The notes under the pieces: generated by a model
Databases searched by the model: none
What the model was told of the DNA's origin: nothing
What the model saw: the letters and a program-made list of their open reading frames with translations, nothing else
Program-made: the position numbers and the translations under genes
Shown: positions 13,649 through 21,556 of the stretch, piece after piece
Position numbering within the stretch: the first letter of the stretch is position 1
Layout: every line of letters begins with the position of its first letter
From: CAZSGN01 sp964606415
GTDB taxonomy: Bacteria > Bacteroidota > Bacteroidia > Bacteroidales > JBBRXJ01
Assembly: GCA_964606415.1 (NCBI GenBank)
Contig: CAZSGN010000008.1
Location: forward strand, 1-22,041
Length of the DNA stretch: 22,041 nt
Direction: 5' to 3'

Positions 13649-15052
13649 CTAATCTTCTGCCCCCAGTTCAATATTAAATTGCTTCATTTTATTATAAAGT
13701 GTTTTCCTGTCAACATTCAATATTCTTGCTGCTTTGGATTTATTGTAGTTTACCTCTTCCAGCGCTTGAATTATAGCTTGTTTTTCTGTTTTTCTTGTTC
13801 GCTCTTTCAACTGGGAAACCGTCCCATAATCATCCTGTTCCTTTTCTTTTGCATCAGTATTAGATGAAATTGGAGATGTACGTGCCTCTTTTACTTCTGG
13901 TGGTATCTGCTCCAAATGCACATAATCATCCTTGGTCAGCAAAACAGAACGCTTAATAACATTTTTCATTTCACGAATATTTCCACTCCACCTATAATTT
14001 TTAAAACAATCCTTCACATCTTTATCAAGTCCCATCACATTTTTACCCAATTGTTCATTTGCCTGAGTGAGAAAATGCTCTGCAAAGATCATAATATCCT
14101 CTTTTCTTTCTCTTAAGGGAGGGAGGTTAATTTTAAACTCATTAATCCGGTGATATAAGTCTTCCCTAAAAACACCATTCCGTACATCTTCATAGATATC
14201 TTCATTTGTTGCCACAATAATCCTGACATCTACATCCTTATGTTTTTTATCCCCCACACGCTGGATGCTTCTTTCCTGTATTGACCTTAATAATTTCACT
14301 TGTATATCCGGAAGAAGATTCCCCACCTCATCAAGAAATAAAGTTCCCCCATTAGCTTGTTCAAAATAACCAATTTTATCATCAATAGCCCCGGTAAAAG
14401 AACCTTTGACATGTCCGAACAATTCACTATTAGCCAAATCTTTTGGAATAGCACCACAATCTACGGCAATAAAAGGTTTGTTTTTCCGCTCGCTATTGGC
14501 ATGAATCATTCTGGCAATATATTCCTTTCCCGATCCTGTATCACCTTGTATTAAAACTGTCATCTCAGTTGGAGCAACAATTTCAATATACTCCATAATC
14601 TCTTTCATCTGTTGGCTCTCACCCATCACAAAATCACCGGCATAAGAACCTGATTGTTTTTTCTTTTTAGACTTTCCATTTTCGGTAAATGTTTCACGAA
14701 TCAACTTCAATAATTCTTCATGCTGAATAGGCTTGATAATATAATCTGTTGCACCAGCTTTTACAATATCCACTGCAACCCGGATATCAGCATAAGCTGT
14801 AATAATAATCACTTTGGCCTCCGGAATAAGTTTCTGTATTTCAAGAAGCATCTTCATTCCATCGGTATTTGGCAATCTATAATCACAAAGAACCAGATCG
14901 TAATGCTTCTTTTTCAACATATCCAACCCGGAACTACCGGTATATGCAGACTCAGCAGCAAAGCCATTCTTCGTAAGGTATTTCTCAAGGATTCCACACA
15001 TAAAGGTGTCATCATCAATAATCAAAATACTTTGTCCTTTTTTCTTACCCAT
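13649..15052 (-). CDS. Sigma-54-dependent response regulator (NtrC type)
   Basis: 467 residues in the classic three-part layout. Receiver domain residues 7-120: D13-D14-D15, phospho-acceptor D57, T85 and K107. AAA+ domain about 145-375: Walker A G170-D-T-G-S-G-K176-E, sigma-54 contact loop G217-S-F-T-G-A222 (consensus GAFTGA, here Ser in place of Ala), Walker B L-F-L-D241-E242, and an arginine-finger region LYHRINEF. The C-terminal Fis-type helix-turn-helix reads NKSKAARILNVDRKTLYNKM. It activates sigma-54 promoters after phosphorylation. It is 9 bases downstream of the hybrid kinase stop, so the two are certainly co-transcribed. No -24/-12 promoter was recognised in the window. Confidence 0.95.
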   Translation of the reverse strand: MGKKKGQSILIIDDDTFMCGILEKYLTKNGFAAESAYTGSSGLDMLKKKHYDLVLCDYRLPNTDGMKMLLEIQKLIPEAKVIIITAYADIRVAVDIVKAGATDYIIKPIQHEELLKLIRETFTENGKSKKKKQSGSYAGDFVMGESQQMKEIMEYIEIVAPTEMTVLIQGDTGSGKEYIARMIHANSERKNKPFIAVDCGAIPKDLANSELFGHVKGSFTGAIDDKIGYFEQANGGTLFLDEVGNLLPDIQVKLLRSIQERSIQRVGDKKHKDVDVRIIVATNEDIYEDVRNGVFREDLYHRINEFKINLPPLRERKEDIMIFAEHFLTQANEQLGKNVMGLDKDVKDCFKNYRWSGNIREMKNVIKRSVLLTKDDYVHLEQIPPEVKEARTSPISSNTDAKEKEQDDYGTVSQLKERTRKTEKQAIIQALEEVNYNKSKAARILNVDRKTLYNKMKQFNIELGAED

Positions 15053-15061
15053 AACTATTTA

Positions 15062-17896
15062 TTAATCAAAATTAAATTCATGCCTTAAAGATTCAATAAC
15101 AGTATCTACCTTCTCCAGTATCCGGTCAATTAACCTGTACACACCATCAAATTGTTTTTTCCGAAGAATGCGATCCTCCAGCTCCATCAAATCAACAACA
15201 ACCTGGTTGGCCCCAAGAAACCGGTAAGATGAGATCATTTTATGTGCCATCTCGCCCACATGTGTCATATCCTTCTTTTCTCGTGCTTCTTTTATTTCCC
15301 GGACAATATCATTTGAATTAGCAATAAACCGCTCCACCATTTGCTGAATAAAATCCTCATCATCCCCGGCTGATTCTTTAAGATTAGCCAGGCTATATGC
15401 CTCTCCATTACTATTTTCTTCCTTAATCAAACCATCATCCTCGTTCAAATCCGGCCTGTTGGATTGAAGCTCCATGGTGCCTTTAATCGTTTTATTTATC
15501 GTATATAAAAGATCTTTTTCTTTAAAAGGCTTGATCAAATAACCATCCATTCCGGCATCAAGAAACTTATTAATATCACGCTTTAGCACATTAGCGGTCA
15601 AAGCAATAATAATCACATTTTTCCATTCATCCCTGGAACGAATAATTTTAGTTGCATCTAACCCAGACATCACTGGCATATGCACATCCATCAAAACAAT
15701 ATCATAATTCTGCTGCTTCATTTTTTCTAAAGCTTCATTCCCATCATTTGCTAAATCCAATGGCACTCCCCAGTTATTAAAAATAGAAGTCCCCAATACC
15801 CGGTTCATTTCATCATCATCAACCATTAATATTTTTTTATTTTTCAAATACTTATAGCCATCAGACAAGACATTTCCTTCCTCTTCTTGCTGATCTTTCT
15901 TAGCCGTTGGTGTTAAAGGAATTTGAACATAAAACTCGGTTCCTTTTCCCACTTCACTACTTACCTGTACGTCTCCCTCCATAAGCTGGACAAGCCTTCT
16001 ACATATAGCTAATCCTAAACCTGTTCCGGCGTAATTTCGGGATAATTTTGAATCAACCTGTTTAAATTCATCAAAAACCTCATTTAATTTATCGCTTGAT
16101 ATCCCTATGCCTGTGTCCCGGACTAAAAAATGAACATGTTCAATCTTCGTATCCTCATCGCAAACCCTGGAACACTCTATATCGATATGTCCCTGATTAG
16201 TGAATTTCACCGCATTCCCCACTAAGTTAATAAGTATTTGCTTCACCCTGAAAGGATCTCCAAGATAATAATGATCTTCCGGAATATCTATTGCTTTATG
16301 AATAATAATATCTTTCTCTTCAGCTTTTTGCTGAAAAATATCAACCACTTTCCGAATCAACTTGTTTAAATCGAAAGGAACCTGGTTTAAATTAATATTT
16401 CCAGCTTCTGCTTTAGCTAAAAGCAATATATCATTGACAATGGCCAATAAATGCTCTGATGCAACATTCACCCGGTTCGTAAAATCATCTTGCTTATCAT
16501 CCAGATTAGTCTTTTTTAGCTGTTCACTAAAACCAATAATGGAATTCAGCGGTGTCCGAATCTCATGAGACATATTTGCCAAAAATTCGGATTTCACCCT
16601 GTTTGCCTCTTCGGCATGCTCTTTAGCTTTTTTAAGTTCAATTTCTTTTAACCTTTCACGGGTAATATTCCGGGTAATGACCATCACCGCATAACAAGTA
16701 GCGTCATCATTAAACAAAGGAATAAACTGCAGGAAGTAAGTCATACCCAAGAATTCGTATTCATGATCAACTGCTTTACCTTTAAAAGCTCTATGAACAA
16801 GAGGCACCAGCTGTTCATAATGTTCCTGGTCAAGTAAATCATTAATTTTCTTACCTTCAAAGAAAGTACCTGAGAAATTATTTTTTTCAATCTCAGACCC
16901 TGAAGCAATCAAAAACTCCAGCTCTTTATTAAGTAAAAATATATTTAAATCAGGGATTTTACTGGACAAGGTTCGATACAAATACTCTCTTCGTTTAAGT
17001 TCTTCCTGGAAATAAACCTTTTGGGTAATATCATCAAGAATAACGACAAAATTAACATCTCCGTATGAATCCACATAACGATTAATCGTCAAATTAATTA
17101 CACGAATAACCCCATCCTTCTTATAAAATTTGTAAGAATCAGAATGATGAGAAAATTCATCCCGCTTCATTTTCTCAAGGATGTCTATATAATGATCTTT
17201 ATCAGTAAAGTAGACAAACTTTTCCAACTGTTCGCCAATTAACTCCGAGACATCATACTGCAACGACTGTTCAAAGGCCTTATTCAGAAAAGTAATGCGT
17301 CCATTTTGGTCAAGTTCGCAAATGAGCGCGCTCGTGTTTTGGGTAAGCAATTTATAACGATCTTCCGTATCTTTAAGATAAGATTCGATTCGAACCCACT
17401 CATCAATATTCTGAAAAAAAACCAACAGATCATCACTATCTTTAAGTGGAATCAGCTCAACCCTGACATAAAAAGGCTTATCATTCTTTTTATTAATTTT
17501 AATATCAAAATGCTGCTTCACCCTACTGAAGCGGGCATTGCTAAAGTGATAATTGACCAGTTCCCGGAAAGAATCAACGATAAGCATATCAAAATCTTTC
17601 CCTCTCATTTCCAAATCACTACCATAACCACATAAGTCCATGGCATCCTGGTTAACTTTCCGGATTAAATTCTGTGCATCCACAACAAAAGCAGGAATCG
17701 GAACATCCCGAATAAAACCATCATGCTCCTGTTGACTCTCTGAGAGTGATCTTATCTGCAATGCTGATTTTTCTGTCAACTTAATAATCTCATCAAGACG
17801 CTGCCGGAGTTTATTTGAATCAGCATCATCTAAATGTTGTATAGCCTCCGAAGCCAATTCATTAATCTGGTTATAGTGTAGCATGTCATACCTCAT
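15062..17896 (-). CDS. Cytosolic hybrid histidine kinase with PAS, REC and HPt domains
   Basis: 944 residues with no membrane segment or signal peptide, so an intracellular sensor. Domains in order: helical N-terminus; three PAS-like domains (about 55-165, 178-293, 304-415); HisKA with H444 (F-L-A-N-M-S-H-E-I-R-T-P); HATPase with the N-box around N557/N561, D594-T-G-I-G and G624-T-G-L-G-L; receiver 687-803 with D692-D-D, D737, T767 and K789; and a C-terminal HPt (about 848-935) with H885 in A-H-K-M-I-S-S-Y-R-F-L-G. The signal is unknown; no haem or flavin ligand was recognised in the PAS domains. Its ATG overlaps the stop of a small upstream frame by four bases (ATGA); M5 at 17884 is an alternative start. 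Confidence 0.95.
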   Translation of the reverse strand: MRYDMLHYNQINELASEAIQHLDDADSNKLRQRLDEIIKLTEKSALQIRSLSESQQEHDGFIRDVPIPAFVVDAQNLIRKVNQDAMDLCGYGSDLEMRGKDFDMLIVDSFRELVNYHFSNARFSRVKQHFDIKINKKNDKPFYVRVELIPLKDSDDLLVFFQNIDEWVRIESYLKDTEDRYKLLTQNTSALICELDQNGRITFLNKAFEQSLQYDVSELIGEQLEKFVYFTDKDHYIDILEKMKRDEFSHHSDSYKFYKKDGVIRVINLTINRYVDSYGDVNFVVILDDITQKVYFQEELKRREYLYRTLSSKIPDLNIFLLNKELEFLIASGSEIEKNNFSGTFFEGKKINDLLDQEHYEQLVPLVHRAFKGKAVDHEYEFLGMTYFLQFIPLFNDDATCYAVMVITRNITRERLKEIELKKAKEHAEEANRVKSEFLANMSHEIRTPLNSIIGFSEQLKKTNLDDKQDDFTNRVNVASEHLLAIVNDILLLAKAEAGNINLNQVPFDLNKLIRKVVDIFQQKAEEKDIIIHKAIDIPEDHYYLGDPFRVKQILINLVGNAVKFTNQGHIDIECSRVCDEDTKIEHVHFLVRDTGIGISSDKLNEVFDEFKQVDSKLSRNYAGTGLGLAICRRLVQLMEGDVQVSSEVGKGTEFYVQIPLTPTAKKDQQEEEGNVLSDGYKYLKNKKILMVDDDEMNRVLGTSIFNNWGVPLDLANDGNEALEKMKQQNYDIVLMDVHMPVMSGLDATKIIRSRDEWKNVIIIALTANVLKRDINKFLDAGMDGYLIKPFKEKDLLYTINKTIKGTMELQSNRPDLNEDDGLIKEENSNGEAYSLANLKESAGDDEDFIQQMVERFIANSNDIVREIKEAREKKDMTHVGEMAHKMISSYRFLGANQVVVDLMELEDRILRKKQFDGVYRLIDRILEKVDTVIESLRHEFNFD

Positions 17897-18093
17897 ACAT
17901 GATCATTTTTTAGATCACGATTTTTAAGATAAATATTTAATAATTCCTTAACATTAGCAAAAATTGTTCCGAAAAAAATGATCGCTCTGAGATACAAACT
18001 TGCCTTTATTAATATCTCTAACTCAAACCCAGGAAAACCACTTATATATTCTTCTGGACATTCATTAAGATGAGGACAGCTCGGGCGTAGCAT
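17893..18093 (-). CDS. Possible 66-aa protein translationally coupled to the kinase
   Basis: An ATG at 18093 opens 66 codons ending in an ATGA overlap with the kinase start. The N-terminus (MLRPSCPHLNECPEEYISG) has two Cys six residues apart; the middle is hydrophobic (LIKASLYLRAIIFFGTIFANV) and the end basic (KNRDLKNDHV). The overlap and direction fit a real upstream operon member, and the Cys-Pro start loosely recalls small Cys-containing proteins found next to sensor kinases. There is no convincing promoter, and the frame could be chance in AT-rich DNA. The gene-free 247 bases beyond it (18094-18340) contain only a 12-bp palindrome. Confidence 0.35.
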   Translation of the reverse strand: MLRPSCPHLNECPEEYISGFPGFELEILIKASLYLRAIIFFGTIFANVKELLNIYLKNRDLKNDHV

Positions 18094-18294
18094 GTTAATG
18101 TTATCAGGATACAGGACAAATTCCTCGTATCTCTAAATTGAGCGATTATTCTTTTCGGTCTTCGATAATAATCTCATTTTCCAACATGAACTAAAGGTTC
18201 TCCCGCACGACAATGAAATCACCAAGGTTATACCTAAGTAAAATGATTTTTCACTTCGTCAGTAGTAGAATACAAATTCTTTCCATACAATAAG

Positions 18295-18306
18295 AACTGG
18301 CCAGTT
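18295..18306. promoter_or_regulatory. 12-bp palindrome AACTGGCCAGTT
   Basis: A perfect, unspaced palindrome in the spacer between the chorismate mutase 3' end and the kinase cluster. It could be an operator of the kinase cluster transcribed leftward from here, or chance. Confidence 0.25.
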
Positions 18307-18340
18307 ATAAAAATACTTGAAGCCTTATTAAAAGGGCGCA

Positions 18341-18652
18341 TCAGTGATTTTCACCATTTTGTGATTTGATCATCCTTAGCTCCTCTTCGATAAAATAATC
18401 AATTAAAGTACGATAGACCTTTTCGATGGTATCAGGATCAAGCCCATATTCTAAGGCCAGTTCACGTCTTCTTTTTATCACCGCATCCTTCCTCTCTTTT
18501 GCAATAATACTCTCTTTATCAGGTTTTTTATATTTAACCACTTCTTTGACATATTCAAACCGGTCTGATAATAATTGTAATATTTCGTGATCTATCGCAT
18601 CAATATGATCCCTGAGCTCATCAAGGGAATTACATTCTATCGGTGTTTTCAT
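18341..18652 (-). CDS. AroQ-class chorismate mutase, PchB-like
   Basis: 103 residues, all helical, starting MKTPIECNSLDELRDHIDAIDHEIL. The stand-alone AroQ fold converts chorismate to prephenate for Phe/Tyr synthesis; the related PchB removes pyruvate from isochorismate in salicylate synthesis. Aligned by memory to PchB without gaps, the active-site positions R14, R31, K42 and R54 are all kept, while the usual Gln at position 90 is Glu (E-E90-E). The MKTP start is PchB-like, but no isochorismate synthase or siderophore gene is nearby, so chorismate mutase is the safer call. The gene stands alone, with 312 gene-free bases upstream. Confidence 0.85.
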   Translation of the reverse strand: MKTPIECNSLDELRDHIDAIDHEILQLLSDRFEYVKEVVKYKKPDKESIIAKERKDAVIKRRRELALEYGLDPDTIEKVYRTLIDYFIEEELRMIKSQNGENH

Positions 18653-18917
18653 GAATATTAATGATTATTTTATATTAACAGGTAAAGTTATTAAAAATAA
18701 ATCGAACCCGCCAATCAATCAAAAGAAAAGCAATTAATTGGATCTGTAAAGCCATCTATATTTTCAATACCTGTCGCAAAGAAAAAAATCACTTTGAAAA
18801 CATCCGGTAAAACCATAGGATTCCTTCCAAAATTGTTTTAATTTGTGTTTGTGTAAAGTTCATAGTTATTAATTTTTTTGTTTTCTAAATCAAAATTAAT
18901 ATTCTTTGAGCTTTACA

Positions 18918-18957
18918 CACTTTTTGGGATAGTATTCCCACTTTTCAGGATAGTATT
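18918..18957. repeat. Two direct repeats with 21-base period
   Basis: CACTTTTTGGGATAGTATT (18918-18936) and CACTTTTCAGGATAGTATT (18939-18957) match at 17 of 19 positions, 21 bases apart (two helical turns). They lie just after the permease stop, in the 312-base gene-free stretch 18653-18964 in front of the chorismate mutase. The first copy also holds a weak GGGA/TCCC hairpin. No other structure was seen in that stretch apart from AT-rich sequence. Confidence 0.55.
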
Positions 18958-18964
18958 TGTTTTT

Positions 18965-20242
18965 CTACTTTCTCTTTCCCTCGTAATGATATCCCAGGCC
19001 CTCAACAATTGACTTAATTTTATTGAGATCGATATGATCACCTTTAACAATAACCTGATTGCTCTCCGGATCAGCTGTCACCTCGTCAATCCCTTCGATA
19101 TTAGCAATGTTCTTCTCGACATTCGCTTTACAATGGCTGCATGTCATTCCGGTAACTTTAATATTTATTCCATCCATAACAAAAGTATCAAAGGTTTGTC
19201 CTGATTGTTTTTTCGCTTTATGTTTTTTGCGGTAATTATGTACTAAACCATTTATAACTAAACCGACTAAAATAAATGAAGAAGCCACTTTTAACCAATA
19301 AGGTAAAAGATGATGATCGTGCCCTCCATCATGACCAGGCAACATTTGCTGAAACCAGGAAATTGGCAGGAATTCGTTAATTAGAACACCAAAAATAACG
19401 GCGCCTCCAATAATACTAGCCATATAAGCAATTAATGTTCGCCGCCCAAAAACATTTCCCATGATGACCATCGTGGCAATATTAGTCGCCGGACCTGCCA
19501 TCAAAAAGACCAGTGCAGCACCGGGCGACAATCCTTTCATCATCAAAACAGCAGCAATAGGCACAGAAGAAGTTGCACAAACATACAAAGGAACAGAAGC
19601 AACAAGTAGTATCAATATACCAATATAAGTATTGCTGATTTGGCTGGTAAAAAAATCATCAGGAACAACAACAGCAATCAGCCCCGCTAATAAAATACCT
19701 ATAACGAGCCATTTCTGGATATCCCTGAAAAACTCCCCAAAAGCGTACTTCATTCCATCCGCCAAATTCCTTTTAGATGGTTTCTCGTCTTCTACGGCAA
19801 GAGGAGCGATCTGATCTGGTATATTTTTACGGACAAACCACTGAGTTAGACCACCTCCAATCAAACCGGTAATTAAAGCAATGATTGGTCTGATTATCGC
19901 AAATGGAAGCCCTAACAAGGAATACGTTACCAAAACACTGTCAATTCCAGTTTGCGGTGTGGATATCATAAAAGATACCGAAGAACTTTTTGAAGCACCA
20001 TTTTTAAAAAATGAAACACCAGTAGGAATAACACCGCATGAACATAAAGGCAACGGAATACCTATTAAAGCAGCATTCATAATAGAAGAAAAATTGCCCT
20101 TCCCCATATATTTACGCACCTTTTCTTTTGGAAAATAAACATAAAGCAGTCCTGCTATTAAAAATCCCAAAAGAAGATATGGTGCCATCTCATTCAGCAG
20201 ATCAAAAGTCTCTGTCCAATATCTTTTCACCCATTCCCACAT
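18965..20242 (-). CDS. SO_0444-type Cu/Zn efflux permease with C-terminal HMA domain
   Basis: 425 residues from the ATG at 20242; an in-frame GTG two codons earlier is less likely. About nine hydrophobic segments form a permease of the ArsP/DUF318-like superfamily. Segment 2 holds P-L-P-L-C67-S-C69-G-V-I-P, the signature that with SFMISTPQTGIDS marks the SO_0444 family, linked to heavy-metal efflux. A His-rich loop (GHDGGHDHH) precedes the last membrane segment. The C-terminal ~65 residues are a heavy-metal-associated domain with G365-M-T-C368-S-H-C371, the usual metal-binding CxxC. The fusion suggests the HMA domain hands metal to the pore. It leads a possible cluster with DUF302 and SHOCT genes, though each has its own spacer. 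Confidence 0.9.
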   Translation of the reverse strand: MWEWVKRYWTETFDLLNEMAPYLLLGFLIAGLLYVYFPKEKVRKYMGKGNFSSIMNAALIGIPLPLCSCGVIPTGVSFFKNGASKSSSVSFMISTPQTGIDSVLVTYSLLGLPFAIIRPIIALITGLIGGGLTQWFVRKNIPDQIAPLAVEDEKPSKRNLADGMKYAFGEFFRDIQKWLVIGILLAGLIAVVVPDDFFTSQISNTYIGILILLVASVPLYVCATSSVPIAAVLMMKGLSPGAALVFLMAGPATNIATMVIMGNVFGRRTLIAYMASIIGGAVIFGVLINEFLPISWFQQMLPGHDGGHDHHLLPYWLKVASSFILVGLVINGLVHNYRKKHKAKKQSGQTFDTFVMDGINIKVTGMTCSHCKANVEKNIANIEGIDEVTADPESNQVIVKGDHIDLNKIKSIVEGLGYHYEGKRK

Positions 20243-20261
20243 AAGCACTTTCTGTTTATTG

Positions 20262-20269
20262 CAAATTTA
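20262..20269 (-). promoter_or_regulatory. Candidate -7 element of the permease gene
   Basis: On the minus strand 20269-20262 reads TAAATTTG, an exact TAnnTTTG match, and ends 19 bases before the ATG. The -33 region has only a weak TTAG-type match. It implies a short leader and supports the ATG at 20242. Confidence 0.45.
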
Positions 20270-20428
20270 CAACTTTCTATTAAAAAGAACTAAAATACAG
20301 AACATTTTCCTACAATAATTATATGATTATGATGCGCTTTTATATATCTCCCCAAAAGCGAGAAATTTTTCTACGCAACATATAAAAAGTAACCGGGAAA
20401 AATGATATTATATGAGCAAGTTGCCTAC

Positions 20429-20815
20429 TCAGGCATTATCCACTGCCATCTCTAACATATCACGCACTTCGGAAGCCAATCCAGCCAGATTCTCATTCTC
20501 CACAGCCTGCATTGAGGCAATAGGGTCAACAGCAGCTATTTCTACTTCCCCTGGTTTTAATTCCTGTATTATCACGTTACAGGGAAGCATTGTCCCAATC
20601 TTATCCTCATGCTGTAATGCTTTATGAGCAAAATTTGGATTACAGGCTCCCAGAATACTGTATTTTCTAAAATCAACATTCATCTTTTCTTTCAATTTTT
20701 CATCAATCTTAATTTCCGTTAACACTCCAAAGCCCTGACCTTTAAGTGATTCCGTGATCCGCTCTTTTGCATTATCAAAACTATCATTGACTTTTTTATT
20801 TATGTAATATTCCAT
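20429..20815 (-). CDS. DUF302 family protein
   Basis: 128 residues from the ATG at 20815; an in-frame TTG two codons upstream is unlikely. The family pattern is clear: DNAKERITESLKGQGFGVLTEIKIDEKLKEKM in the first half, then YSILGACNPNFAHKALQHEDKIGTMLPCNVIIQE, and the end EIAAVDPIASM. DUF302 is a small alpha/beta domain of unknown function often found beside metal-transport and redox genes. Cys60 (LGACNP) and Cys79 (MLPCNV) are common in the family and could bind metal or be redox-active; that is inference. Soluble and cytosolic. It lies 186 bases upstream of the permease and in the same direction. Confidence 0.92.
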   Translation of the reverse strand: MEYYINKKVNDSFDNAKERITESLKGQGFGVLTEIKIDEKLKEKMNVDFRKYSILGACNPNFAHKALQHEDKIGTMLPCNVIIQELKPGEVEIAAVDPIASMQAVENENLAGLASEVRDMLEMAVDNA

Positions 20816-20926
20816 TGCCAAAAAAATTTAAAATGAACTTAATAAAAATACAACATTCCCATTTTTGACCGCAGCTCCTCATAAATAAATAAAAATAGAA
20901 ACCAGGCCTTCAAACAAAAAAAACAT

Positions 20927-21121
20927 TTAATCTTCTTTTACCTTACGCTTCAACCGCTGATATTCTCTTTCCGATATCTCATTGCGCTTAAAACGCTCCT
21001 CGATCAGATCAAGAGGCTGTTTCCCTCCACGAGGCAATGAATCATTATTTCTTTTACTTAATACAATAATCAGCCAACCGATCATCAATATGACAAGAAT
21101 AATAATTGTTATCCAAAGCAT
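20927..21121 (-). CDS. Small membrane protein with a C-terminal SHOCT domain
   Basis: 64 residues from the ATG at 21121; the frame could begin at a TTG nine codons earlier. One strong membrane segment (MLWITIIILVILMIGWLIIVL) is followed by a basic linker and the SHOCT motif (DLIEERFKRNEISEREYQRLKRKVKE). SHOCT is a short C-terminal domain often on small membrane proteins, thought to mediate oligomerisation or regulation. Together with the DUF302 protein and the metal permease it forms a group commonly seen in metal-handling regions of Bacteroidota, which is inference from general knowledge. Confidence 0.88.
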   Translation of the reverse strand: MLWITIIILVILMIGWLIIVLSKRNNDSLPRGGKQPLDLIEERFKRNEISEREYQRLKRKVKED

Positions 21122-21291
21122 ATTTCTTTTTTTCTTTATCTCACACAAAGATCATACCGTTCAAATGAAAGATCTTATTCAGCAACAACAGGAATAAGGG
21201 GGGCTGCTCCATTACAACAAAATCCTGCCGGGATGAAATCTGACTCCTGTATACTTTCATTATACCAAGAAATATGCAGCAGAAGCAAAAT

Positions 21292-21387
21292 TTAAAACAC
21301 AAACAGATAAATCCCTAATATCATGCAACTTATACATCCTACCCATAAATAATGAGCTAAATCACCATAAAACATGTTTTTTGTCAT
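21292..21387 (-). CDS. Possible 31-aa single-pass membrane microprotein
   Basis: An ATG at 21387 opens 31 codons: a short polar start (MTKNMFYGDLAHY) and a 17-residue hydrophobic run (LWVGCISCMILGIYLFVF) to the end. One membrane helix with two Cys is predicted. It lies in the 435-base gene-free stretch 21122-21556 between batE and the SHOCT gene. That stretch also has a 16-codon ATG frame (21497-21547) right after batE and a plus-strand promoter-like site. It could be chance. Confidence 0.3.
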   Translation of the reverse strand: MTKNMFYGDLAHYLWVGCISCMILGIYLFVF

Positions 21388-21397
21388 TACAGAACTA

Positions 21398-21428
21398 TTG
21401 GTAAGTATAAAAAAGGGACTTATATTTG
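21398..21428 (+). promoter_or_regulatory. Orphan promoter-like site facing the batE 3' end
   Basis: TTGG (21398-21401), a 19-base spacer and TATATTTG (21421-21428) form the best full match to the Bacteroidota promoter pattern seen in the window. It points rightward, away from any plus-strand gene. A GGGGAG/CTTCCC hairpin follows about 45 bases later. A small or antisense RNA is possible. Confidence 0.35.
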
Positions 21429-21556
21429 TTTATGAATTTAGGGTTAAACGTAACAGGTCATGTTCGGAGGGGGAGTTCAATCTTCCCAAATAATTGTCAA
21501 ATAGTCTTATCCATTACTTCTACTTTATTGGCTTCTTCTCCGGACATATTTGTATT

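Noticed and set aside
21141..21260. 39-codon minus-strand frame between the SHOCT gene and the microprotein
   Set aside because: No recognisable domain or signal, ends inside the possible 5' part of the SHOCT gene, composition like random AT-rich DNA.
21458..21547. Frame MSGEEANKVEVMDKTI, TGA, then 12 more sense codons after batE
   Set aside because: Too short to judge. No selenocysteine element is visible around the TGA and no family is recognised.
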